Assembly: GCA_021780585.1 (NCBI GenBank)
Contig: JAJXYM010000075.1
Location: forward strand, 1-7,778
From: Deltaproteobacteria bacterium
Lineage (GTDB): Bacteria; Desulfobacterota; Binatia; Binatales; Binataceae
Length of the DNA: 7,778 bases
Reading direction: 5' to 3'
Position 1 is the first letter of the stretch, and every line of letters begins with the position of its first letter. The translations under genes were made by a program, and so were the position numbers. The notes beneath the pieces were generated by a model. That model did not search any database. It was given only the letters and a program-made list of their open reading frames with translations, and was not told the origin of the DNA. Below are positions 1 through 6,432 of this stretch, piece by piece.

Positions 1-768
1 GGCCTGGGCGGCGTCGGTCGCGATACCCATGCGGATACTCGCGGCGACGCGAATCGTCTCGAGCCGGGCGAGCAGGTCGGGGCGCGCCTCGAGTTGGTCG
101 GGCAGCTCAGCGCCGGTCAGGCCGAGCGAATCGGCGGCGACAAAGACGCACGGATTGGCCGCGTCGACCATCGTGGCGTCGATCGCGCCAAGCCCGTCGG
201 CGGCGAGCCGGTCGAGGAGGTTGCCGGTGGGCAGCAGGCGGCCGGTCGCGGCGCCGCCGGGGTCGAGAAATTCCAGCCGGATCGGCGCGCCGGAGCCGGC
301 GACGCCCGGCAGAACGAAATCGCCGTCGACGGCGGCTCGGCCGTCATCGAGCGCGAATCGCGCGACGATCAGCTTGCGCGTGTTGGTGTTGAAGATACGA
401 ACGACGGCCTGGTCGCCGGTCGCGCGCACGATTCCCTCGTCGACGGCGAAGGGGCCGACCGCCGACGACATATTGCCGCAATTGCCGCTGTAATCGACGG
501 CGGCGTCGCGAATCGCGACCTGCGCGAAGGTGTAATCGACGTCGGCCTCGGGATGGCTGGGCGGGCCGATCACGCAGATTTTGGAGAGCGACGAGATGCC
601 GCCGCCCATCCCGTCGAGCTGGCGGCCGTTGGGGTCCGGACTGCCCATCAGGGCGAGGAAGATGGGCGCCCAGCGGTCGCGATCGGCAGGGAGATCCGGC
701 GCGCGGAGCATCAGGGCGCGGCTCGTGCCGCCGCGCATGAAGACCGCTCTGAGGCCGATTTGGCGCAT
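1..768 (-). CDS. prpF: PrpF-family isomerase (2-methylaconitate isomerase / 4-oxalomesaconate tautomerase type), 3' end cut by window
   Basis: The first 256 residues are visible; the frame is open to base 1, so roughly the last third of a typical 350-400-residue protein is missing. The family (PrpF, GalD, 3-methylitaconate isomerase) moves double bonds or tautomerises unsaturated di- and tricarboxylates in the cytoplasm. Visible hallmarks are FMRGGTSR at residues 10-17, the glycine-rich DGMGGG at 52-57, LSKICV at 61-66 and YSGNCGNMSSAVGPFA at 93-108. Lys63 and Cys97 are 34 residues apart, the same spacing as Lys73 and Cys107, which I recall as the active-site pair of characterised PrpF. The ATG at 768-766 follows an AGGAA ribosome site at a good distance. 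It begins 30 bp after the stop of the upstream TcuA-like gene on the same strand, so the two are probably co-transcribed. The family is sure; the substrate (methylaconitate, aconitate, oxalomesaconate or methylitaconate) is not. Confidence 0.9.
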   Translation of the reverse strand, partial: MRQIGLRAVFMRGGTSRALMLRAPDLPADRDRWAPIFLALMGSPDPNGRQLDGMGGGISSLSKICVIGPPSHPEADVDYTFAQVAIRDAAVDYSGNCGNMSSAVGPFAVDEGIVRATGDQAVVRIFNTNTRKLIVARFALDDGRAAVDGDFVLPGVAGSGAPIRLEFLDPGGAATGRLLPTGNLLDRLAADGLGAIDATMVDAANPCVFVAADSLGLTGAELPDQLEARPDLLARLETIRVAASIRMGIATDAAQA

Positions 769-798
769 CGAGAAATTCCTGGCGTTGACGTGCGCGCG

Positions 799-2271
799 TC
801 AGGTGCGGGCGGCGCTGGCGCCGGCGATGCGGCCGAAGACCGCGCCGGACATCAGGCCGGAGCCGCCCGGATAGTTGTTATGGAACAGTCCGCCGACCAT
901 CTCGCCGCATACGTACAGACCCTCGATCGGCCGCCAGTCGGTGCCGAGCGCCTGGGCGTGCTCGTTGATTTTGAGTCCGCCGAAGGAAAACGTGATGCCG
1001 CCGGTGACCGGCCAGGCGAGGAACGGCGGGGTGTCGAGCTTTTGCGCCCAGTTGGATTTGGGCAGGGCGAGGCCGCGCGTCGCCATCCCGTCGCGATCGC
1101 CGGGATTGAACGCGCCGTGGCCGGCGGCGGCGTTGTATTCGGCGATCGTGCGGAGCGCGGTTTCGTGATCGCAATCGAGCTGGCGGACCAGCGCGGGAAT
1201 CGTGTCGGCGCTGAACGGTTCGCTGGTCGCGTAGCGCGGTTCGAGCAGATCTCGGGTTTTGGCGTCGAAAATTTGCCAGGCGACGCCGCCGGGCTGATTC
1301 AGGATAATTCCGCCGAATTTGGCGTAGGTGAACAGCGCCTGGTCTTCGCCCTCATCGACGAAGCGCTGGCCGAGCCGGTTGATCATCAGGCCATACAGGT
1401 ATGAGAGGCGGTTGGTTTTGTCGGTAAGCTTGCGATCGCCGAAGGGCGGCGCGTCGGCGTGAATCGGCGTCGCGTGGCATCCGCTCCATTGTCCCGCCGG
1501 CATCGCGCCGATTTCAAAGGCCATGCGCAGGCCGTCGCCCTGATTGTAGCGGGTGCCGCGAACTTTCGCGTGGTCCCACGGACGGCCGAGGTATTGCGCG
1601 CGCCATGCGGCGTTGGCCTCGAACCCGCCGCATCCGAGCACGACCGCGCGCGCGGCGAGTTCGTGGACGCCGGAGGGATCGCGCACGACCATGCCGGTTA
1701 CCCGGCCGCGCGCATCCTGACGCAGTCGTGTGACGGCGCTGGCGTAGCGGATTTCGACGCCGTGGCGTTGCGCGATCGCGAACCACATCCGCGACAGGCC
1801 GACGCCTTCGTGGACGGCGCGGACGATCGCGCCCTTGGGCCATTTGATCACGTTGCCCACGCGCACCGCGCCGAGCGAAATCGCGGGTTCGAAATGGATT
1901 CCCCGCTCGGCCATCCAGCACGCGGTGGCGTAGGAATTGGAGATCAAAATTTCGCCGAGTTCGGGATCTGTGCGGCCGGCGGTCATGCGGCGCAGGTCGG
2001 ACCAGAAGAGATCGCGCGGATAGGGTTCGATTCCTTCGACGAAACCGGACAATTCGCGCGCTTTGGGCACGAGTCGGAGAATTTCCCCGACTTCGCTGAA
2101 CGCGATCCGCAGCAGGCCGCCGCTGTAATGGGTATTGCCGCCGCGCAATTCCTCGGGGGCTTTTTCCAGCACCAGCACGCGTTCGGCGCCGCTGAGGCGC
2201 GCCGAGACGCTGGCGGCGAGAGCGGCGTTGCCGGCGCCGGCGACGATTACGTCATATTCAGCTTCAGCCAT
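799..2271 (-). CDS. FAD-dependent tricarballylate dehydrogenase-like flavoprotein (TcuA family), copy 1
   Basis: A 490-residue flavoprotein of the fumarate reductase/succinate dehydrogenase flavoprotein superfamily, closest in pattern to TcuA, which oxidises tricarballylate to cis-aconitate. The N-terminal FAD-binding motif GAGNAALAA lies at residues 12-20, with the ribose-binding Glu36 after it and RGGNTHYSGG at 43-52. Mid-protein TcuA-like blocks include KVRGTRYNQGDGLRMA, GQWSGCHA and GQRFVDEGED. The C-terminal FAD-binding block GEMVGGLFHNNYPGG spans about 456-470. It is a clear paralogue of the flavoprotein at 3436-4920, matching block for block, but it is the more divergent copy. No signal peptide or membrane segment is apparent, so it is probably cytoplasmic or peripherally attached. 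It is first in a leftward pair with the PrpF-like gene. The ATG at 2271-2269 has only a weak Shine-Dalgarno sequence. The substrate is inferred from family and context; a related polycarboxylate or enoate is possible. Confidence 0.85.
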   Translation of the reverse strand: MAEAEYDVIVAGAGNAALAASVSARLSGAERVLVLEKAPEELRGGNTHYSGGLLRIAFSEVGEILRLVPKARELSGFVEGIEPYPRDLFWSDLRRMTAGRTDPELGEILISNSYATACWMAERGIHFEPAISLGAVRVGNVIKWPKGAIVRAVHEGVGLSRMWFAIAQRHGVEIRYASAVTRLRQDARGRVTGMVVRDPSGVHELAARAVVLGCGGFEANAAWRAQYLGRPWDHAKVRGTRYNQGDGLRMAFEIGAMPAGQWSGCHATPIHADAPPFGDRKLTDKTNRLSYLYGLMINRLGQRFVDEGEDQALFTYAKFGGIILNQPGGVAWQIFDAKTRDLLEPRYATSEPFSADTIPALVRQLDCDHETALRTIAEYNAAAGHGAFNPGDRDGMATRGLALPKSNWAQKLDTPPFLAWPVTGGITFSFGGLKINEHAQALGTDWRPIEGLYVCGEMVGGLFHNNYPGGSGLMSGAVFGRIAGASAART

Positions 2272-2358
2272 GATTCACGCTTGCATTCCGGAAACGCCAC
2301 GTTATTGATCGCGTCGCGGCGCCGCGCGGGAGCGAATTTTCCCACGCCGGCGCGCGAT

Positions 2359-2388
2359 TTGACTCTGGCGATCGCGCGACCGAATAAT
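2359..2388 (+). promoter_or_regulatory. Probable sigma70-type promoter for the lyase-flavoprotein operon
   Basis: A -35 box TTGACT at 2359-2364 (five of six consensus bases) is followed after 18 bp by a -10 box AATAAT at 2383-2388 (five of six). Transcription would begin near 2395, giving a leader of about 80 nt before the start codon at 2476. Such an AT-rich -10 stands out in this GC-rich sequence. This is a prediction from sequence only. Confidence 0.5.
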
Positions 2389-2393
2389 TGCAC

Positions 2394-2428
2394 AAACCGG
2401 AGGTGAGCGGTAAACCGTTGCGCCGGTT
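2394..2428. repeat. AACCGG / CCGGTT inverted repeat with an extra AAACCG copy, possible operator
   Basis: AAACCGG at 2394-2400, AAACCG at 2412-2417 and CCGGTT at 2423-2428 place the same half-site three times in 35 bp. The outer pair forms a perfect 6+6 inverted repeat, and the inner pair forms AACCG-N6-CGGTT. The group starts at the predicted transcription start of the rightward operon, where a repressor would block RNA polymerase. It could also fold as a weak hairpin in the mRNA leader. Short GC-rich repeats can arise by chance. Confidence 0.3.
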
Positions 2429-2462
2429 CGATCGGCGTGCGGCGCGCCGGAAATTCGCGCGC

Positions 2463-2467
2463 GAGGA
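2463..2467 (+). promoter_or_regulatory. Ribosome binding site that fixes the lyase start at 2476
   Basis: GAGGA lies 8 nt before the ATG at 2476. A possible earlier GTG start at 2437 has no Shine-Dalgarno sequence and would add 13 basic residues not expected in the family, so the ATG is preferred. Confidence 0.65.
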
Positions 2468-2475
2468 CATCGGTT

Positions 2476-3396
2476 ATGACGTGGCTCGGCAACGACAAAT
2501 TCGACGCCCCGCCGGCCGGCGAGCGGCTCGCGCGGAGATGGAGCGAACCGGGCATCCTGAAAATTCCCGGCGCGCATAACGCCCTGGCCGGACTGATCGC
2601 GAAACAGGCCGGTTTCAAGGCGCTCTATCTGTCCGGCGCGGCGCTCAGCGCGAGCCTCGGTCTCGCCGACCTCGGCATCCTCGGCCTCGATGAGCTGTGC
2701 CTGTTCACGCGGGCGATCGCGCGGGCGACGGGATTGCCGCTGATCGTCGACGGCGACACCGGCTACGGCGGCATTTTGAACGTGATGCGCACGGTGCGGG
2801 AATTGGAGGACGCGGGCGCGGCGGCGGTTCAGCTCGAAGATCAAATGCTGCCGAAAAAATGCGGCCATCTGAACGACAAGCGCCTTGTCGGGGCCGAGGA
2901 GATGGCGGCGAAGGTCGCGGCGGCCGTGCGCGCGCGGCGCCATCTGCGGATAATCGCGCGCACCGACGCGGCGGCGTCGGAGGGTCTCGACGGCGCGATC
3001 GCGCGCGCCCGGCGCTATCGTGACGCGGGCGCCGACGCAATCTTTCCCGAGGCGCTCACCAGCGCCGGGATGTTTCGAAGCTTCGCTCGCGCGGTCGACG
3101 CGCCGCTGCTCGCCAACATGACCGAATTTGGCCGCACGCCGTATTTCACCGCCGCCGAGTTCGAGAGCTTCGGCTTCCGTATGGTGATCTGGCCGGTGTC
3201 GTCGCTGCGGGTCGAGGCCGCGGCCGTGCGCGATCTGTACGGCTGCCTGATGCGCGAGGGGTCGGCCGCCGCGATGCTCGAGCGGATGCAGACGCGCGCG
3301 GAGCTTTACGAAACGATCGGTTACCACGATTATGAGGCGCTCGACGCGTCGATCGCAAAAAGTGCCGCGCCGCCCGACCTGCGCGAGCGCAAGTAG
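2476..3396 (+). CDS. prpB: Methylisocitrate lyase-like enzyme (PrpB; isocitrate lyase/PEP mutase superfamily)
   Basis: A 306-residue cytoplasmic TIM-barrel lyase, close to the usual PrpB length of about 296. The family splits 2-methylisocitrate into pyruvate and succinate with Mg2+. Visible blocks are YLSGAALSASLGLADLG from residue 51, the metal-binding DGDTGYG at 92-98, LEDQ at 120-123 (Glu121) and the catalytic-loop KKCGH at 127-131 with Cys129. Further on are ARTDA at 161-165, FPEA at 190-193 and NMTEFG at 214-219. The tail MQTRAELYETIGYHDYE is typical of methylisocitrate lyases and argues against PEP mutase or phosphonopyruvate hydrolase. No citrate synthase-like prpC or acnD lies next to it, unlike a standard propionate operon, so the substrate could be another 2-hydroxy tricarboxylate or dicarboxylate such as 2,3-dimethylmalate. 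It is followed after 39 bp by the second TcuA-like gene, forming a rightward operon. Confidence 0.87.
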   Translation: MTWLGNDKFDAPPAGERLARRWSEPGILKIPGAHNALAGLIAKQAGFKALYLSGAALSASLGLADLGILGLDELCLFTRAIARATGLPLIVDGDTGYGGILNVMRTVRELEDAGAAAVQLEDQMLPKKCGHLNDKRLVGAEEMAAKVAAAVRARRHLRIIARTDAAASEGLDGAIARARRYRDAGADAIFPEALTSAGMFRSFARAVDAPLLANMTEFGRTPYFTAAEFESFGFRMVIWPVSSLRVEAAAVRDLYGCLMREGSAAAMLERMQTRAELYETIGYHDYEALDASIAKSAAPPDLRERK

Positions 3397-3435
3397 GCGC
3401 CGGCGCGGCGAATCGTCGCGAAGGCGAGGTCGTTG

Positions 3436-4920
3436 ATGGGATTGGCTTATGACGTGATCGTCGTGGGCGGCGGCAACGCCGCGTTTTGCGCGGCTCTCGC
3501 CGCGCGCGAAAGCGGCGCGAGCGTGATCGTGCTGGAATGCGCGCCGGAGGCGGAGCGCGGGGGCAACAGCCGCTTCACGGCGGGCGCGATGCGGGTCGCG
3601 TACAACGGCGTCGACGATCTCGCGCGGCTGATGCCCGATCTGACCGCCGAGGAGAAAGCCAACACCGATTTCGGCGCCTATCCCGAGGATCAGTTTTACG
3701 ACGATATCTGCCGCGTCACGCAGTACCGCACCGATCCGCGGCTGGCGGAGACGCTGGTCGGCCGCAGTCTCGAAACGATGCTCTGGATGCGATCGAAGGG
3801 CGTCCGCTTCGCGCCTATCTATGGACGCCAGGCGTTCAAGGTCGACGGCAAATTCAAATTCTGGGGCGGTTTGACGGTTGAGGCGTGGGGCGGCGGACCG
3901 GGCTTGATCGACGCGCTCTATGGTGCCGCCGCGCGTTACGGAATCGACGTGTCCTATGCGAGTCGCGCGCTCCGGCTGGTCCATGACGACGCCGGCGTGC
4001 ATGGCGTGGTCGTGCGCCGCAGCGGGCACAGCGAGACGATAGCGGCGCGATGCGTCGTGCTGGCGACGGGGGGCTTCGAGGCCAACGCGGAATGGCGCAC
4101 GCGCTATCTCGGCCCCGGATGGGACCTGGTCAAGGTGCGCGGATCGCGCTTCAACACCGGCGACGGAATCCGGATGGCGCTGGAGATCGGCGCGATGCCG
4201 CGCGGGAACTGGTCGGGATGCCATGCCGTGGGATGGGATCGGAACGCGCCCGAGTTCGGCGATCTCAGCGTCGGCGACGGCTTCCAGAAGCATAGCTATC
4301 CGTTCGGGATCATGGTCAACGCGCGCGGGCGGCGCTTCGTCGACGAGGGCGCGGACTTCCGCAACTACACCTACGCCAAGTATGGCCGCGCGATTCTCGA
4401 GCAGCCGGGCCAGTTCGCCTGGCAGGTATTCGATCGCAAGGTGGCGCATCTGCTGCGCGACGAATACCGGATCAAACGGGTGACGAAAGTCGGCGCGCAA
4501 ACGCTGGAGGAGCTGGCCGGCAAACTCGAAGACGTCGATCCGAAAGGCTTTCTGGAAGAAGTGCGCGCCTACAACGCCGCCGTTCGCGCCGACGTTCCGT
4601 TCAACCCGAATATCAAGGACGGCCGTCGCACCGAAGGTCTCGCGCTCGACAAGTCCAACTGGGCGAACACGATCGACACGGCGCCGTTCGAGGGTTACGC
4701 CGTCACCTGCGGAATCACGTTCACCTTCGGCGGACTGACGATCGACGAGGCCGGCGCGGTGATGAACACCGACGGCGAACCGATCGGCGGATTGTATGCG
4801 GCGGGCGAGCTGGTCGGCGGACTGTTCTACTTCAACTACCCGGGCGGGACGGGCCTGATGTCGGGTTCGGTGTTCGGCAAAATCGCCGGAACCGCGGCCG
4901 GCCGGCGCGCCCGCGAATAG
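3436..4920 (+). CDS. tcuA: FAD-dependent tricarballylate dehydrogenase (TcuA family), copy 2
   Basis: A 494-residue flavoprotein that is the more typical TcuA of the two copies. TcuA oxidises tricarballylate to cis-aconitate and normally passes electrons to the membrane iron-sulfur/heme protein TcuB, which is not in this window. Seen in the sequence are the FAD motif GGGNAAFCAA at 11-20, Glu34 at the end of the second strand, RGGNSRFTAGAMR, KVRGSRFNTGDGIRMA, NWSGCHAV, RRFVDEGADFRNYTYAKYGR and the C-terminal GELVGGLFYFNYPGGTG at about 457-473. Soluble fumarate reductases carry a His-His-Thr-Met-Gly-Gly stretch near the flavin; here it reads CGITFTFGG, as expected of this subfamily. The ATG at 3436 follows GAGGT at 3426-3430; a TTG one codon earlier is not needed. 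It lies 39 bp after the lyase gene and faces the HpaB-like gene. The assignment to the family is strong; the exact substrate is inferred. Confidence 0.88.
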   Translation: MGLAYDVIVVGGGNAAFCAALAARESGASVIVLECAPEAERGGNSRFTAGAMRVAYNGVDDLARLMPDLTAEEKANTDFGAYPEDQFYDDICRVTQYRTDPRLAETLVGRSLETMLWMRSKGVRFAPIYGRQAFKVDGKFKFWGGLTVEAWGGGPGLIDALYGAAARYGIDVSYASRALRLVHDDAGVHGVVVRRSGHSETIAARCVVLATGGFEANAEWRTRYLGPGWDLVKVRGSRFNTGDGIRMALEIGAMPRGNWSGCHAVGWDRNAPEFGDLSVGDGFQKHSYPFGIMVNARGRRFVDEGADFRNYTYAKYGRAILEQPGQFAWQVFDRKVAHLLRDEYRIKRVTKVGAQTLEELAGKLEDVDPKGFLEEVRAYNAAVRADVPFNPNIKDGRRTEGLALDKSNWANTIDTAPFEGYAVTCGITFTFGGLTIDEAGAVMNTDGEPIGGLYAAGELVGGLFYFNYPGGTGLMSGSVFGKIAGTAAGRRARE

Positions 4921-4939
4921 AGCCGGGCCGGCGCGGCGA

Positions 4940-4965
4940 CGCGACGACAGTCAGTCGTCGTCGCG
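4940..4965. terminator. Hairpin at the convergent junction, possible two-way terminator
   Basis: Bases 4940-4948 pair with 4957-4965 as a 9-bp GC-rich stem with an 8-nt loop. An alternative fold pairs CGACGAC (4942-4948) with GTCGTCG (4954-4960) around AGTCA. It sits between the ends of the flavoprotein and HpaB-like genes and overlaps the stop codon of the latter. There is no T-tract on either side, so termination by this hairpin alone is uncertain. Confidence 0.35.
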
Positions 4966-6381
4966 CAGGAGCCGCCCGACCATCGATTTGAAATCGCGAG
5001 CGACCGGCGAGCGGAAAAACCGCGCGCGGGTGAAATACGGGTCGCCCGAATAAAACCATTCGTATTGCAACTGGCGGCTGCCGAACGGCTCCCCGATCAT
5101 GTCCCAGGCGAGCTTGAAGAGCCGCACCCGATCGCGCGCGCCGAGGTCCTTGCCGCGTAGATATTTTTCCAGATACGCGCGGATCTCGGGATTTGCGAAA
5201 TCCTTTTCGGTCGGCGTCATGATCAGGCCGCTGCCGCTCAACTGCCGGATCGTTTCCGCCGCTCGCATCTGCATCTGCGGAATCAGCACCCACAAGGTCG
5301 CGGCGAGCGAGCGATGCGGCGCGCCGCGCGTCGCGCCCCACGTCACCTCATGCGCGCCGGCGCGAATCAGGCCGCTGATCGCCTCGGCGTTGGCGACGAT
5401 TTCGCCGACCTGCGCCTGCAGATGCGGCGCCTCGGAGCGGCCGATCGCTTCCGCCAGATGGCAGGCGAGGCCGGCCAGAAAGCGCAGCTTGACCATCCCG
5501 CGAATCGACCCCTGCAGCATCGCGTAGCCCGGCGTGCGCCCCATCACGCCGTTGAAAATCTCCACGTCGCCGTTGATAAACACGCGCTCCCACGGCACCA
5601 GCACGTCGTCGAACACCGCCAGCGCGTCCTCCTCGTCGAAGCGCGAGCTGAGCGGCCGATCGAAATGGCCGCGGCCGGCGTCGTAGGTTTCGCGGCAGAT
5701 GAATTTGAGTCCCGGCGTGTCCATTTTGATCGCGAAGCAGAGCGCGTAAGGCTCTTCGCCGGGGCGGCGCGGATAGAACGGTCCGACCCATAATTCGTTG
5801 GCGAACGGCGCCAGCGTCGAGAGCATCTTGGCCCCGCGCACGACGATTCCGGCGTCGGTTTCGCGCACCAGACGCAGCGCGGCGAACGGATCGTCCTGTT
5901 CGGCAGGACCCTTCGAGCGGTCGATTTGCGGATCGACCAGCGTGTGCGTGAGGCACCAGTCGCGGTCGCGCGCTTCTTCGTAATAGCGGACGAGATTCTC
6001 GCCGAAACGCCGCTCGCGCCGGCCGACATAGTCGCGCGCGGTGGCGGCGTCGGTCAGCAGGGCGTTGCAGAAATCGGGCATCCGGCCCATCAGGCCGAAG
6101 GTATGCTCGGCGCGAATCTCTTCGGCGCGGGCGCGGCGTTCGGCCGCGTCGATCGTCTCCGCCATCAGGAAGGATGCCGCCACCGGGGCGCCGTCGCGCG
6201 GCGACGGAAAGGTCAGCTCGCCGGCCCGGCGATGCTGCAGGTCGTACAGCGACGCCATGGTCGCGACGATCCCGCGAAACGGGGCGTAGGTCGTCACGTC
6301 CCCGACGCGCTCGCCGTTGACAAAGATCGTGCGCCCGTCGCGCAGGCTCTCGACGTATTCGATCCCGGTGCGGATTCCCAT
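4951..6381 (-). CDS. HpaB/PvcC-family FADH2-dependent aromatic hydroxylase (4-hydroxyphenylacetate 3-monooxygenase type)
   Basis: A 476-residue protein matching the length of the large oxygenase component of two-component flavin monooxygenases, which hydroxylate phenols to catechols using FADH2 from a separate reductase. Typical blocks are FRGIVATMASLYDLQ at 35-49, AEHTFGLMGRMPDF at 91-104, THTLVDPQ at 145-152, VRGAKMLSTLAPFANE at 181-196 and a C-terminal helical region from about 285. The related iron-sulfur enzyme 4-hydroxybutyryl-CoA dehydratase is unlikely because its cysteine and histidine cluster ligands are not seen in the expected places. Arg100 fits the substrate-binding Arg of known HpaB, but the expected Tyr four residues later is Phe104, so the phenolic substrate may differ. 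The ATG at 6381-6379 follows AGGAG at a good distance. It is last in a leftward cluster, 51 bp after a ring-cleaving dioxygenase, which supports a role in aromatic catabolism. No reductase gene (HpaC) is seen here. Confidence 0.85.
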   Translation of the reverse strand: MGIRTGIEYVESLRDGRTIFVNGERVGDVTTYAPFRGIVATMASLYDLQHRRAGELTFPSPRDGAPVAASFLMAETIDAAERRARAEEIRAEHTFGLMGRMPDFCNALLTDAATARDYVGRRERRFGENLVRYYEEARDRDWCLTHTLVDPQIDRSKGPAEQDDPFAALRLVRETDAGIVVRGAKMLSTLAPFANELWVGPFYPRRPGEEPYALCFAIKMDTPGLKFICRETYDAGRGHFDRPLSSRFDEEDALAVFDDVLVPWERVFINGDVEIFNGVMGRTPGYAMLQGSIRGMVKLRFLAGLACHLAEAIGRSEAPHLQAQVGEIVANAEAISGLIRAGAHEVTWGATRGAPHRSLAATLWVLIPQMQMRAAETIRQLSGSGLIMTPTEKDFANPEIRAYLEKYLRGKDLGARDRVRLFKLAWDMIGEPFGSRQLQYEWFYSGDPYFTRARFFRSPVARDFKSMVGRLLRDDD

Positions 6382-6407
6382 GCGTCTCCTGTTGCGATTC
6401 GTGCTTG

Positions 6408-6421
6408 CGGCGCCAGCGCCG
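6408..6421. repeat. Short GC-rich hairpin between the dioxygenase and hydroxylase genes
   Basis: CGGCG and CGCCG flank a CCAG loop in the 51-bp gap. It could be an mRNA processing or stability element, but a stem this short and GC-rich may be chance. Confidence 0.25.
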
Positions 6422-6432
6422 ACCGCGCGCGC

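Larger units (their letters stand above)
2272..2475. promoter_or_regulatory. Divergent intergenic control region between the two arms of the tricarboxylate module
   Basis: This 204-bp stretch separates the starts of the leftward TcuA-like gene and the rightward lyase gene. It is more AT-rich in patches than its surroundings. It carries a convincing rightward promoter and a repeat near the transcription start, listed separately. I see no equally good sigma70 promoter pointing left, so the leftward arm may use a different sigma factor or an activator. Divergent layouts like this are often controlled by one regulator, but no regulator gene is in the window. Confidence 0.6.

Noticed and set aside
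94..2406. Long rightward open frames (94-1404 and 1459-2406) opposite the PrpF and first TcuA-like genes
   Set aside because: They are low-complexity antisense shadows. Parts resemble the antisense frame of the second flavoprotein, but only because the sense genes are paralogues.
2437..2475. GTG at 2437 as the start of the lyase
   Set aside because: It has no ribosome site, and the added residues do not fit the family; the ATG at 2476 has GAGGA 8 nt upstream.
2388..2579. A small open frame overlapping the lyase start, with a GGAGGTGA sequence upstream, as a leader peptide
   Set aside because: It would need a TTG start, is strongly basic and overlaps the lyase gene out of frame. There is no sign of an attenuator.
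2302..4500. A 732-codon leftward open frame opposite the lyase and second flavoprotein genes
   Set aside because: It is rich in Arg, Ala and His with no recognisable domain and lies opposite two genes with clear family motifs. High GC at third codon positions keeps stops out of the opposite strand.
4951..6381. 4-hydroxybutyryl-CoA dehydratase for the HpaB-like gene
   Set aside because: The cysteines and histidine that hold the iron-sulfur cluster in that enzyme are not seen at the expected positions, and the neighbours point to aromatic metabolism.
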